Positions 50,397 to 59,579 of a stretch of DNA of 64,000 nucleotides are shown one piece after another. Origin of the DNA: Jiangella asiatica (GTDB lineage: Bacteria > Actinomycetota > Actinomycetes > Jiangellales > Jiangellaceae); assembly GCF_004349065.1 (NCBI RefSeq), contig NZ_SMKZ01000029.1, positions 19,026 to 83,025 of the forward strand, given 5' to 3'. The notes beneath the pieces are model-generated. The model was not told the DNA's origin, made no database searches, and saw only the letters and a program-made list of their open reading frames with translations. Both the position numbers and the translations under genes were made by a program. The stretch's first letter is position 1. The number at the start of each line of letters is the position of its first letter.

Positions 50397-51476
50397 TCAG
50401 GCTCCAACCGGGAACAGCGGGTCAGCTGAGTCGTTTCCGGGCTCAGCGGGAAAGAGGGCTTCGCCCGGCAGGCGCCGCGAGTCGTTCGGCACCGGCGTCG
50501 CATAGGTGTAGTCGAACAGCGAGGAGACCTCGGGGGCGGGGCTCTTCTCGGCGAACTCGACGGCGGCCTTGACGATGCGGGCCACGTCGGCGTCGATCTC
50601 CGCCAATTCGTCGACGCCGGCAACTCCTCCACTCACCAGCTTGTCGTGCAGGCTGGCGACCGGGTCCTGCGCGCGGACCGCGTCGACCTCGTCCTTGCTG
50701 CGGTATGCGGCGGGGTCGACGACGGAGTGCCCGCGCAGCCGGCCGCTCACCGTCTCCAGCAGGTACGGCTTCTGCTCCTTGCGGGCCCGCTCGACGGCGA
50801 GGCTCGCCGCGTCGCGCACGGCGATGACGTCGTTGCCGTCGACCCGCGCGGACTCCATGCGGTACGCCGAGGCCCGCTTGTAGAGCTCCGGCTCGGCCGA
50901 CGCCATCTCGACCGTGGTGCCCATGCCCAGCTGGTTGTTGACCACGATGAAGACGACGGGCAGGTCCCACAGCGTCGCCATGTTCAGCGACTCGTGGAAC
51001 GCGCCGATGTTGGTGGTGCCGTCGCCCATCTGGCACATCACGACCTCGTCGCCGTCGCGGTACGAGACGGCCAGCGCCGCGCCGGTGGCCAGTGGGAGCT
51101 GCCCGCCGACGATGCCGTAGCCGCCGAGCTGGCGGACGTCGGTGTCGAACAGGTGCATCGACCCGCCCCAGCCCTTGCTGACGCCGTCCTGCCGGCCGTA
51201 CAGCTCGGCCATGACGCGGCCAGGGTCCATGCCGCGGATCAGGGCGTAGCCGTGGTCGCGGTAGTTCGTGAAGAGGTAGTCGCGCTCCTGCAGGGCGGCC
51301 ATCAGGCCGACGACGGTAGCCTCCTCGCCGAGGTTGAGGTGGCAGTACCCACCGATCTTGGCCTCGGTGTAGGCCTGCGCCGTGCGCTCCTCGAACCGCC
51401 GGACCAGGAGCATCTGCCGGTAGTAGCCGAGCAGCTCCTCGGGGTCCGGTACCGAACGCTTACGTCTGGTGGCCAC
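50397..51476 (-). CDS. 2-oxoacid (pyruvate-type) dehydrogenase E1 alpha subunit
   Basis: 359 residues, PDH-type E1a. The thiamine diphosphate motif is GDGTTNIGAFHESLNMATLWDLPVVFIVVNN in outline, and the phosphorylation-loop-like GRLRGHSVVDPAAYRSKDEV and the substrate region GGSMHLFD are present. These features fit pyruvate or acetoin better than branched-chain acids. A GTG start follows GAAGGG by 10 bases. First gene of the operon, divergent from a TetR gene; a perfect operator palindrome lies between them. Confidence 0.88.
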   Translation of the reverse strand: MATRRKRSVPDPEELLGYYRQMLLVRRFEERTAQAYTEAKIGGYCHLNLGEEATVVGLMAALQERDYLFTNYRDHGYALIRGMDPGRVMAELYGRQDGVSKGWGGSMHLFDTDVRQLGGYGIVGGQLPLATGAALAVSYRDGDEVVMCQMGDGTTNIGAFHESLNMATLWDLPVVFIVVNNQLGMGTTVEMASAEPELYKRASAYRMESARVDGNDVIAVRDAASLAVERARKEQKPYLLETVSGRLRGHSVVDPAAYRSKDEVDAVRAQDPVASLHDKLVSGGVAGVDELAEIDADVARIVKAAVEFAEKSPAPEVSSLFDYTYATPVPNDSRRLPGEALFPAEPGNDSADPLFPVGA

Positions 51477-51538
51477 TCTTTACCCGCCCTTCGTTGTCAC
51501 GGGACGTCCAGCCGTCGGCCCGGCGGTGGCCGGGCAAA

Positions 51539-51562
51539 CAATGAAACGTTATCGTTTCATTG
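51539..51562. promoter_or_regulatory. TetR operator between the dehydrogenase operon and its regulator
   Basis: CAATGAAACG (51539-51548) and CGTTTCATTG (51553-51562) form a perfect 10 bp inverted repeat around TTAT. It is an AT-rich island midway between the divergent E1a (51476) and TetR (51587) starts. Confidence 0.75.
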
Positions 51563-51586
51563 TAGAGAAGACTACCTCGGGTCAGG

Positions 51587-52231
51587 ATGGCGACCATGAC
51601 TGCTCGGCCGGCGGCGACGGCACCGCGTGGGAGACCCCGCGACGCCGACCGCGCCGCCCGCCGGGACGCGCTGCTCGAGGCCGCGATGCGCCAGTTCCTC
51701 ACGCACGGCTACGCGGCCACCACCATCGAGGAGGTGGCCGCGCAGGCGCGGGTGGCAAAGCGCACCATCTACACCACCATCGGCGACAAGACCGACCTCT
51801 TCGTCGCCGTGGTGCGCCGGCTCGGTGACCGGGTGGTCAACGCCGCCGCGCCCGACGCCGGTGACCCCGTCGCCGACCTCCACGCGTTCGGGGTCCGGCT
51901 GATCCGCTTGATGCTGTCCGACGAGGCCATCGGGCTGCACCGGCTGGTCACCGGCGAGGCGGCGAAGTTCCCCCACCTCGCCGCCCGGCACTACGCGAAC
52001 GGCCCGCGCCGCTACATCGTCGTGCTGGCGCAGTTGCTCGCCGCACTGCCCCCCGAGCGCCTGCTCGGCCGGCCCGACGACCTCGACGACCTGGCCGAGC
52101 AGCTGTTCACGCTGTTGATGGGCGAGGCGCACCGGCGGCGGATGTTCGGGCTGGACCCGGCGCCGTCGGACGCGGCCGCCGACGCCCACGTGGCGCGCAC
52201 GCTGCGCCTCGTCCTCACCGGGCCCGGGTGA
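51587..52231 (+). CDS. TetR-family regulator of the dehydrogenase operon
   Basis: 214 residues. TetR helix-turn-helix at about residues 25-70 (ALLEAAMRQFLTHGYAATTIEEVAAQARVAKRTIYTTIGDK in outline) with a TetR_C ligand domain. An ATG three codons later (51596) is 8 bases from AGGA and is an equally possible start. It is divergent from E1a with a perfect operator between, so it most likely represses the dehydrogenase operon and itself; the effector is unknown. Confidence 0.85.
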   Translation: MATMTARPAATAPRGRPRDADRAARRDALLEAAMRQFLTHGYAATTIEEVAAQARVAKRTIYTTIGDKTDLFVAVVRRLGDRVVNAAAPDAGDPVADLHAFGVRLIRLMLSDEAIGLHRLVTGEAAKFPHLAARHYANGPRRYIVVLAQLLAALPPERLLGRPDDLDDLAEQLFTLLMGEAHRRRMFGLDPAPSDAAADAHVARTLRLVLTGPG

Positions 52232-52508
52232 GAACCACCGCGTCGCCGACGGGTCGCTCCACCGGAGCCGGCGATCCATACGCCGGCGACACCGGCACCG
52301 GTGACGACGAACGTGACGAATCGGGTCGGCTTGCCGCTGGGTGCTCCGTCCGGAGGGCGTCGTGAGCAGATCGGGAACGGTATCTACCCGAGGTGTCGCA
52401 CGGATGAACACCGGACGAGCACTGGTCCGCTCCCCGGATGACTGTGTCGCGACAGCGCGGTCACCGGTACGGTGACACCCGTGCAGGGGGACGGAGGGAA
52501 GACACACG

Positions 52509-55367
52509 GTGGGCCGCGCACAGATTGATGTGGCGCTGCTGGGGCCGGTCGAGGTGCACCGCGAGGGGGTAACGCTCCAGGTGCCGGCCGGTCGACCGAC
52601 AGTCATCCTCGCCGCCCTGGCGGTACGACCCGGTACCGTCGTCCCGGTCGACACGCTGGCGGGATACCTCTGGCCCGAGGACGAGCCCGTGCACCCGCGA
52701 GCAGCGATCCAGACCCATGTCGCGCGGTTGCGGGCCGCGCTCGGCGACGGCGTCGTGCAGGCGGCCGGCGACGGGTACCGCCTCGACCTGCCGCCCGACG
52801 CCGTCGACGTCGCGCGCTTCCGCCGGCTCGTGTCCGCTGCCCGCGACGCGGGGCCGTCCGGCGAGCTCGAGCTGCTGCGCTCGGCGCTGTCGCTGTGGCG
52901 GGGTAAGCCGCTCACCGGGCTGGTCCCCGACGACTTCGAGCGGGCCGCGGCGCCGCTGCTGATCGAGGAGCTGCTCGCGGCCACGGAGCGGCTGTTCGAG
53001 CTGCGGCTGCACCTGGACCAGATCGACGACGATGCGGTGCCCGAACTGCGCCGGCTGGTCGCGGCCCATCCGTGGCGCGAGCGGCTGTGGGCGCAGCTGA
53101 TGCTGACCCTCTACCGGCAGGGTCGGCAGGGTGACGCCGTCGCCGCATACCACGACCTGGTCACGGTGCTCGGCGACGAGCTGGGCATCGACCCCGGGCC
53201 GGAGCTGGCCGAGGTCCATCGCCGCATCCTCGCCTCCGACCCGACGCTGCTCGCCGTCCGCCAGCAGCCACAGCAGGCCGCCGCTCGAGCGCCCTTCCAG
53301 CTGCCGCGGACGACGGCGCGCTTCGTCGGGCGCGAGGCCGAGATCGCGGTGCTGACGAGCACGCTGGCACAGAGCGAGTCGTGGGCGCGGCTGGCCCTCA
53401 TCTCCGGCCCCGGCGGCTCAGGCAAGACGACGCTGGCCCTGCACGTCGGCCATGCGCTGCGCGAGGCGCACCCCGACGGCCAGCTCTTCGCCGAGCTGCG
53501 TGGCTCCAGCGACCCCGCCGACCCCGCCGACGTGCTCGCCGAGTTCCTCCGTGCCCTCGGCACCGACGAGGCCGACATCCCGGTGCTGGCCGACGAGCGG
53601 GCCGCGCTGTTCCGGTCCGCCTGCGCCAACCGCAAGCTGCTCGTGGTGCTCGACGACGCGCGCGACGCAGCCCAGGTGACGCCACTGCTGCCGGGTTCGG
53701 GTGGGTGCAGCGCGCTGGTGACCAGCCGGCCGCAGCTGAGCATGATCCCGGCGGACGTCCAGATCGACCTGAGCCTGTTCGCCGCCGACGACGCGTACGA
53801 GCTACTGGAGTCGATGGTGGGTCACGACCGGCTGGCCGCGGAGCCCGACGCCACCGCCGTCGTCATCGATGCCTGCCAGGGGTCGCCACTGGCGCTGCGG
53901 ATCGCCGGCGGCCGGCTCGTCACCCGGCCGTCCTGGCCCATCGACCACTTCGCCGAGCGGCTCACCGGTGGCCGGCTGGACGAGCTGGAGATCGGCGATC
54001 TCAGCGTGCGCGCCATGCTGACCGCGTCGGTCCAGGGCCTCGACCCCGCCGTCGGCTACCGGTTCCGGCTTCTCGCCGCGCTGCCCGGCCCGTCGGTCGA
54101 CGTGGAGGCGGCCGCCGTCGCCTGGGACGTCTCCGCCACCGACGCGCGCGCCCGGTTGGAGCATCTGGTCGACGTGCGACTCATCGACTCGTACGCCCCG
54201 GACCAGTACCGCTGGCACGACCTCGTCGACGACCACCTGCGCGCCAGCGCCGACCCGATCCGCGTCGCGGCGGCCAGGCAGCGGCTGGTCCGCTACTACC
54301 TGCGAAGCCTGCACGAGCTGTGGCCGGTGCTGCGGCCCGGCGCCGATGCGACCGAGGACGCGCCATGGTTCCCGCACGACGTCGTCGGGCGCAGCTTCGC
54401 CGACCGCGCCGACGTGCACCGGTGGCTGCATCCCCACTCGGCGCTGATGACGTCGCTGGGCATCGCCGGGCTGCGCGCGGACGGGCAGAACCTCTTGGAC
54501 GAGTCCGCGGCGCTGCTGCTCGCGCTCACCCGGGCCGGCTACGAGTGCTGCCGCGACGCGCGCAGCGAGGAGCTGTCGCGCGCGGTTCTCGACGTGCGGA
54601 CCTCGCTGGGTGACACGTCCCTCGTCGGCCGGGCCTGGCACGCGCTCGCCCTGACCCTCGGCGCCCAGGGCCGGCGGCGGGAGGCACTCGAGGCCGGCAC
54701 GCAGGGGCTCGCGGTCCGGCGCGGGCTGGGCGACCGTTACGGCGAGATCATCATGCTGCACAACATGGCGGTCTGGCATGAGCTCGACGGCGAGTACCAG
54801 GAGGCAGCCGACCTGTTCGAGCAGTGCGCCGCCGCCGACGACGTGCTGACCCCGGCGATGCGGCGCCGCTGCCGCCGCAACCTGGCCGACGTGCTGGTGA
54901 GTCTCGGCCGGTTCGACGAGGCGCGGCGCAACCTCGAGTTGACCGGCGAGGGCCTGGAGGACGGCACGTGCACCGAGGCGTTCGACCAGATGCTCGCGGT
55001 GGCGCACCTCGAGCTCGCCACCGGTGCCGCGCACCGCGCGGTCGAGGTCTATGAGCGGGCCGCGGCGCTGGCCATGGAGCTGGGCTCGGTGGCGCTCGAA
55101 GCGACCGCCCTGGTCAAGGCCGCACAGGCGCGCCGGGCCGCGGGCGTCGAGTACGCGGAGGCGGCCTCGCGCGCCGCCGGGCTGGCCCGTAGCGAGCACC
55201 TGGCCGACATCGAGGCCGAGGCGCTGTGCGAGCTGGGTCACAGCAGCGCGGCGCACGGCGACCGCAAGGCCGCCACGGGCCATTGGACCGCGGCGCTGCG
55301 CATCTACGAGTCCATGGAGTCCGCGCGCGCCGACGAGGTCAAGGCTCTGCTCGCGGAATCGCGGTGA
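52509..55367 (+). CDS. AfsR/SARP-type regulator: BTAD, NB-ARC ATPase and TPR
   Basis: 952 residues. Residues 1-95 form an OmpR-like winged helix (VALLGPVEVHREGVTLQVPAGRPTVILAAL), 96-245 a bacterial transcriptional activation domain (AAHPWRERLWAQLMLTLYRQGRQGDAVAAYHDL in outline). The NB-ARC ATPase has Walker A GPGGSGKT (300-307) and Walker B LLVVLDDARD, and the C-terminal third consists of TPR-like helical repeats. Such proteins activate antibiotic or secondary metabolism genes on ligand or partner binding. A GTG start follows GGAGGGAAG. The next gene encodes an exported protease. The 277 bases upstream contain no gene. Confidence 0.88.
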   Translation: MGRAQIDVALLGPVEVHREGVTLQVPAGRPTVILAALAVRPGTVVPVDTLAGYLWPEDEPVHPRAAIQTHVARLRAALGDGVVQAAGDGYRLDLPPDAVDVARFRRLVSAARDAGPSGELELLRSALSLWRGKPLTGLVPDDFERAAAPLLIEELLAATERLFELRLHLDQIDDDAVPELRRLVAAHPWRERLWAQLMLTLYRQGRQGDAVAAYHDLVTVLGDELGIDPGPELAEVHRRILASDPTLLAVRQQPQQAAARAPFQLPRTTARFVGREAEIAVLTSTLAQSESWARLALISGPGGSGKTTLALHVGHALREAHPDGQLFAELRGSSDPADPADVLAEFLRALGTDEADIPVLADERAALFRSACANRKLLVVLDDARDAAQVTPLLPGSGGCSALVTSRPQLSMIPADVQIDLSLFAADDAYELLESMVGHDRLAAEPDATAVVIDACQGSPLALRIAGGRLVTRPSWPIDHFAERLTGGRLDELEIGDLSVRAMLTASVQGLDPAVGYRFRLLAALPGPSVDVEAAAVAWDVSATDARARLEHLVDVRLIDSYAPDQYRWHDLVDDHLRASADPIRVAAARQRLVRYYLRSLHELWPVLRPGADATEDAPWFPHDVVGRSFADRADVHRWLHPHSALMTSLGIAGLRADGQNLLDESAALLLALTRAGYECCRDARSEELSRAVLDVRTSLGDTSLVGRAWHALALTLGAQGRRREALEAGTQGLAVRRGLGDRYGEIIMLHNMAVWHELDGEYQEAADLFEQCAAADDVLTPAMRRRCRRNLADVLVSLGRFDEARRNLELTGEGLEDGTCTEAFDQMLAVAHLELATGAAHRAVEVYERAAALAMELGSVALEATALVKAAQARRAAGVEYAEAASRAAGLARSEHLADIEAEALCELGHSSAAHGDRKAATGHWTAALRIYESMESARADEVKALLAESR

Positions 55368-55413
55368 CCGCACGTCCGATGACCATGATGTGACATCGTT
55401 CTATCCGGCAACC

Positions 55414-55437
55414 TTTGTCCGGTTATAGGTGGACAAA
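55414..55437 (+). promoter_or_regulatory. Dyad TTTGTCC-N10-GGACAAA upstream of the protease gene
   Basis: Perfect 7 bp arms (55414-55420 and 55431-55437) in an AT-rich segment containing TTATAG. A second palindrome, ATGTCA-GAA-TGACAT (55596-55610), lies directly before the ribosome site of the protease gene. Either may be an operator; the 255-base region holds no gene. Confidence 0.45.
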
Positions 55438-55622
55438 ACGTGGCTCATTAATTGCCACGAGAAATGTCCCCTGAAATAACATGACCAAATGCAGGTCGCA
55501 CTGTATTGGCGATGTCGACTTGTGTAACGTGATCTCGTCCCGGTTTCCGCGTCATGCAGGGGGAACCCCCAGGTCGCGGTGGCCGGGCAAATGCCATGTC
55601 AGAATGACATCTTGGAGAATTT

Positions 55623-57845
55623 GTGAGCACAATGCTGCCGCGCCGGCGAGTCGTGGCACGTGCTGCCGGAATGCTCGTGGTAACGGCCGTGGCCGGTGGG
55701 GGCGTCATAGCTTCGACCACCGCGGCACACGCCGAAGAGCAGCCATCCGCAGTGCTGCCGACCTTCGCCGCCGACGACTACATCGAGCTGGCAGCGGACC
55801 TGCCGGCCACGCTGCAGGCGGCCATCGAGCGCGACCTCGGCATCGACCCGGCGCAGTACCTGGCCAATGCCGAGGCGGCTCGCGCCGCATCCGACGTCGC
55901 CACCGCCCTGCGCGCGCAGGGCGTCGACATCCTCGGCACCTCGATCGACGGGCAGGACGTCACCTACAACGTCGCCGACGAGGCCGACGCGGCGCTCGCC
56001 GAAGCTGCCGGCGCCGAGGTCACCGTCGGGCCGATCGAGCTGCTGGACAGCGGCCGCGAGGTACAGCCGGCCCAGGATCACAAGGGCGGCTACGGCTATG
56101 CCTACCAGGTCGCCGAGGCCGACGAGACCGGCTCGTTCCCGCTGAGCCGGTGCTCCGTCGGCTTCAGCGGCTTCGATGCCGACGGCAACGACCGTTACCT
56201 GACCGCCGGCCACTGCGGCGTCGACGAGGAGACCGGCGAGCAGTTCACCTACCCGGTGCACCACATCGAGCTGTCAGAGCCGATCTGGGCCACCGAGGAC
56301 TGGGCGAACGAGTTCCCCGGCCCGGAACTCGGCGAGTTCGTGCCGGGCTCGATGCACTTCGGTGAGCAGCACGACGGCGGTCTCGTCGACATCACCAACC
56401 CCGACTGGACCGGTGTCCCCCAGGTGGCCGGGTGGGCCGGCGGCTCCGGCGCGCCGGACGAGAACTCCGTCACCATCCGCGGCCCGATCGACGCCGTCAC
56501 CGGCGCCCAGGCCTGCAAGTCCGGCGCCACCTCCGGCTGGACCTGCGGTGAGATCCTGGTCCCGGCGCAGAGCACCCCGGTCGGCGCGCAGGACGTGACC
56601 GGCTTCATCTTCAACGCCTGCCTGCTGGGCGGCGACAGCGGCGGCTCGGTCGTCGTCGGCAACTACGCGCTGGGCGTGAACTCCGGCTCGACCCACGACG
56701 GGCGGACCGAGTGCGACAGCTGGGTCCCGGCCACCGGCCCGGACGACACGACCGGCGACTTCAGCATCGGCTACTCGCTGTCCACCGGCGAGTACAACGC
56801 CCTCACGCTGCTGGGCAGCGAGTGGGAGCTGTCCGTCGCGATCAACACCCCGCAGGTCACCTCGCCGGAAGACGGCGGGCAGACCGGCCCGACGCCGACC
56901 TTCACCGGCACCGTTGAGGCAGCCCGCTCGACGCACCGGGTCGAGGTCACCGTCGACGGCGAGCAGTCCTACGAGGGCACCATCGCCGACGACGGCACGT
57001 TCTCCGTCGCCGCCACCGAGGCGCTGGCCCCGGGCGAGCACACCTACGAGGTCGTCGCGACCTACGGCAACCACTCCCGGTCCGAAGTGGCCAGCGGCAC
57101 GTTCACCTCGACCGAGGTCCAGGCCGAGGCGCTCACCGTCGAGTCGCCCACCAACGGGCAGACCACCGACAACCCGCGTCCGAGCTTCACCGGCACCGGC
57201 CAGCCCGGCGCCACCGTGACGCTCGCCGTCGGCGACGAGGTGCTCGGCGAGGCGACCGTCGCCGAGGACGGCACCTGGACGATCGCGCCGTCGGCCGACC
57301 TGCCGGTCGGCGAGCGGTTCGACGCCACCGTCACCCAGGCGTTCGAGGGCGACTCGCAGGTCGTCACGGTCAGCGACCTCGGCATCACGGCCGCGCCGGT
57401 GACCATCACGGCGCCGGAGGACGGCTCGACCGTCGCCGGTGACGTCGTGTTCAGCGGCACCGCGTTCGCCGGCGCCACCATCGGCCTCGCGATAGAGGGT
57501 GTCGTCACCGAGTCCTCGGAGCGCGTCCAGACCGCCGCCGATGAGTGGGAGGGCGAGCTCGTGGTCGGCGAGGACGGCAGCTGGACGTTCACGCCCGCCG
57601 AGGAGCTGCGGGACGGCGAGTACACGCTCACCGCCACGGCCACCCTCGACGGCGGCGACCCCGAGCTGACCTCGTCGGAGGCCTCTGTGTCGTTCACCGT
57701 CGGCGCTGAGGGTGACGACGACGGCGGCGAGCTGCCGGACACCGGCTCGTCGAACGTCTGGATGATCGTCGTGGGTGTCGGCCTGCTCGTGGCCGGCGGC
57801 GTCGCGATCGCCATCCGGGCCCGGCGCGGCGGTAGCACCGCGTAA
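55623..57845 (+). CDS. Secreted S1 family serine protease with Ig-like repeats and LPDTG wall anchor
   Basis: 740 residues. Signal peptide to about residue 37 (TTAAHA). A propeptide-like region (40-145) precedes a chymotrypsin-fold protease of streptogrisin type, with His197 (LTAGHCGV), probable Asp251 (QHDGGLVDITN) and Ser339 (GGDSGGSVV). Three Ig-like/bacterial adhesin-type repeats follow from about residue 415 (each with SPxxGxTxxxRPxFTGT and a VAEDGTWTIAP motif). The C-terminus has LPDTG (704-708), a hydrophobic segment and a basic tail, a class sortase signal. GTG start after GGAG. The protease would act on the cell surface. Confidence 0.88.
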   Translation: MSTMLPRRRVVARAAGMLVVTAVAGGGVIASTTAAHAEEQPSAVLPTFAADDYIELAADLPATLQAAIERDLGIDPAQYLANAEAARAASDVATALRAQGVDILGTSIDGQDVTYNVADEADAALAEAAGAEVTVGPIELLDSGREVQPAQDHKGGYGYAYQVAEADETGSFPLSRCSVGFSGFDADGNDRYLTAGHCGVDEETGEQFTYPVHHIELSEPIWATEDWANEFPGPELGEFVPGSMHFGEQHDGGLVDITNPDWTGVPQVAGWAGGSGAPDENSVTIRGPIDAVTGAQACKSGATSGWTCGEILVPAQSTPVGAQDVTGFIFNACLLGGDSGGSVVVGNYALGVNSGSTHDGRTECDSWVPATGPDDTTGDFSIGYSLSTGEYNALTLLGSEWELSVAINTPQVTSPEDGGQTGPTPTFTGTVEAARSTHRVEVTVDGEQSYEGTIADDGTFSVAATEALAPGEHTYEVVATYGNHSRSEVASGTFTSTEVQAEALTVESPTNGQTTDNPRPSFTGTGQPGATVTLAVGDEVLGEATVAEDGTWTIAPSADLPVGERFDATVTQAFEGDSQVVTVSDLGITAAPVTITAPEDGSTVAGDVVFSGTAFAGATIGLAIEGVVTESSERVQTAADEWEGELVVGEDGSWTFTPAEELRDGEYTLTATATLDGGDPELTSSEASVSFTVGAEGDDDGGELPDTGSSNVWMIVVGVGLLVAGGVAIAIRARRGGSTA

Positions 57846-57862
57846 CACCGGATCGCGATGAC

Positions 57863-57899
57863 GAACGGCCCCGGCCCGCTGAGCGGACCGGGGCCGTTC
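57863..57899 (+). terminator. Strong terminator after the protease gene
   Basis: GAACGGCCCCGG (57863-57874) pairs perfectly with CCGGGGCCGTTC (57888-57899), with a further CCGCT/GAGCGG stem possible in the loop. It lies 18 bases after the stop codon. Confidence 0.75.
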
Positions 57900-57964
57900 C
57901 GCGTCCCCCACCGCTGGTCACCAGGGTGAAGGTCGCATGAAAGCGATCTGAAAGTCGGGCTGTC

Positions 57965-58094
57965 TACTGTCGGATGCAGCGAAGGAAACGGATTGTCCTC
58001 CACCGCCGTTTCCTCGCGATACAGGGGGCTTCCACGGGGGAGCCATCCGGTGATATAGACCGGCCCCGCAGGTCCGTGCCCGGCCTGCGGGGCC
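57965..58094 (+). ncRNA. Candidate small structured RNA with own -10 box and terminator
   Basis: Between convergent genes. TACTGT at 57965-57970 is a good -10 box. Downstream are three stems in order: AGGAAACGG/CCGTTTCCT (57983-58014), GGCTTCC/GGGAGCC (58027-58044) and a perfect 11 bp GGCCCCGCAGG/CCTGCGGGGCC (58062-58094) that can end transcription. The -35 region is weak, with TGAAAG repeats at 57937 and 57949 instead. No open frame with a start fits. An alternative is that only the last stem is real, as a shared terminator for the convergent DUF1707 gene. Confidence 0.4.
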
Positions 58095-58127
58095 GCCACC
58101 GTTGCGCCACCGGGCGACCCTCGACCG

Positions 58128-58889
58128 TCAGCCCGCCTTCTTCGCCACCTGGCGCGCCTTCTTCAGCGGCAAGTCCTTGGCCTCCTCCGGCAGCCGCCAG
58201 ACATCGATGCCGCCCATGAGGTTGTAGGCGAGGATGCGGATGCGCGGCGCGCCCGCCCGCGCCGGCCGCCGGCTGCCGCGCTCGCCCGTCCCGCCCATCA
58301 ACGAGAACCCGCCGACCTCGACATCGATGGTGTCCGGCACGTAGATGTCCATGCCGCCCATGACCGTGACCGCGACGATCGTGGTGTCGTCGGCATCCAG
58401 CTCGGCGTGGCGCAGATCGATGTCGTGGCCGCCCATGACGGCGACGGCGTTGATGCGCTCGGCCGCCCGCCAGCGGCCGCGCTTCTCCGTCCCACCCATG
58501 AACGCGACGATCCAGCGGGTGGCCGCGCGGCGCTTGCCCGGAGCCGCGGTGGGTGTGGCCGGCCCGGACGGGGCGTTCTGCTCGCTCGGCAGGTCGGCCG
58601 TCAGCCGCTCCAGGTCGTCCCTGGTGACGGCATTGTAGGCCAGGCCGATGCGCTCCTCGAGCTCGAGCAGCGTGAGCCGGCCGGTCGTGGCGTGCTCGGA
58701 CAGCGCCTGGACGACCTGTTCGCGCTCGGCGTCCGAGGCACGCACACCGGGCAGGACGTGCGGCTGCGGGAGCGCTGGGGCACCGGCGGCGGGTTCGTCG
58801 GCGTGCTCGTCAGCGGGCGCGGCGGCGTGGTCGTCCGGACGCTCGTCGGGCCGCTCGTCGGGCCGCTCGTCGGGGTCGGAGGCGGTCAT
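58128..58889 (-). CDS. DUF1707 protein with LiaF-like C-terminal domain
   Basis: 253 residues. The N-terminus has a tandem DERP repeat (12-base units) and a His/Ala-rich stretch. Residues about 48-100 are the DUF1707 (SHOCT-like) domain: RASDAEREQVVQALSEHATTGRLTLLELEERI in outline. The rest has repeated VMGG motifs (AVMGGHDIDLR, TVMGGMDIYVP, LMGG) of the cell wall-active antibiotics response (LiaF/DUF2154-type) beta-helix. It may sense envelope stress; this is inference. TAGCCT lies exactly 6 bases before the ATG (leaderless). Confidence 0.8.
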   Translation of the reverse strand: MTASDPDERPDERPDERPDDHAAAPADEHADEPAAGAPALPQPHVLPGVRASDAEREQVVQALSEHATTGRLTLLELEERIGLAYNAVTRDDLERLTADLPSEQNAPSGPATPTAAPGKRRAATRWIVAFMGGTEKRGRWRAAERINAVAVMGGHDIDLRHAELDADDTTIVAVTVMGGMDIYVPDTIDVEVGGFSLMGGTGERGSRRPARAGAPRIRILAYNLMGGIDVWRLPEEAKDLPLKKARQVAKKAG

Positions 58890-58955
58890 CCAGCCAGGCT
58901 AGCGGGCCTGGGCGGCTCCCGTCGTCCACCGCTCAGTGGACCTCTCCCCTCGCGG

Positions 58956-59408
58956 TCAGCCCGGGCGGCAGTCTGGGCTCACGGCCTCGATCAGCGCCTT
59001 CACCACCGCGACGTCCGCGGGAAGCCACGCGACCGAGTCCCATTCGCCGGGGCCGAGCCAGCGCAACTCGTCGTGCTCCTGCAGGGGCTCGGGCTCGCCG
59101 TCGGTGAGCACCGCCAGCCACAACCGCATGGACAGGCCGGGGCCGAGCGTCCACCGTCCTTCGGTAGGGCCGGGCAGCTCTGCGCCGAGCCGCACGCCGA
59201 CACCCAGCTCCTCGTCGAGCTCGCGGTGCAGCGCCTCCAGCGGTGTCTCTCCCGGCTCGACCTTGCCGCCGGGGAACTCCCATCCGCCGGCGAGTGCGGC
59301 CGGTGCGCTACGGCGCGCGGCAAGCAGATTCTGGGGCCGGACGAGGTCGTCGACGATGGCCGCGGCTACGACGAGCCGATCGGCCGGCGCCGGCTGCTCT
59401 TCGATCAT
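58956..59408 (-). CDS. Nudix hydrolase (MutT-like)
   Basis: 150 residues. The Nudix box is intact: [24 protein letters not shown], fitting GX5EX7REUXEEXGU (shown here in parts: [16 protein letters not shown]). N-terminal VVAAAIVDD and a WEFPGG turn are as in MutT-type (deoxy)nucleoside triphosphate pyrophosphohydrolases that clean oxidised nucleotides. The ATG at 59408 has GAGGATGGG upstream. It is divergent from the CAP-domain gene. Confidence 0.85.
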   Translation of the reverse strand: MIEEQPAPADRLVVAAAIVDDLVRPQNLLAARRSAPAALAGGWEFPGGKVEPGETPLEALHRELDEELGVGVRLGAELPGPTEGRWTLGPGLSMRLWLAVLTDGEPEPLQEHDELRWLGPGEWDSVAWLPADVAVVKALIEAVSPDCRPG

Positions 59409-59579
59409 GCGACCCATCCTCGCCGACGCGGATGTCACAGATCGGTCGGCCGTTGGAGGTTTGGGAACCCTGGGTTGTGGACAAAACTGGGCGATGGCTA
59501 CGGTATGTCAGGTTTCATCACAAAGACCGTCAAGGGCGCTTAGGGGAGGGGCGTCCGGGTTGGAAAGGATGTCGAGTCC

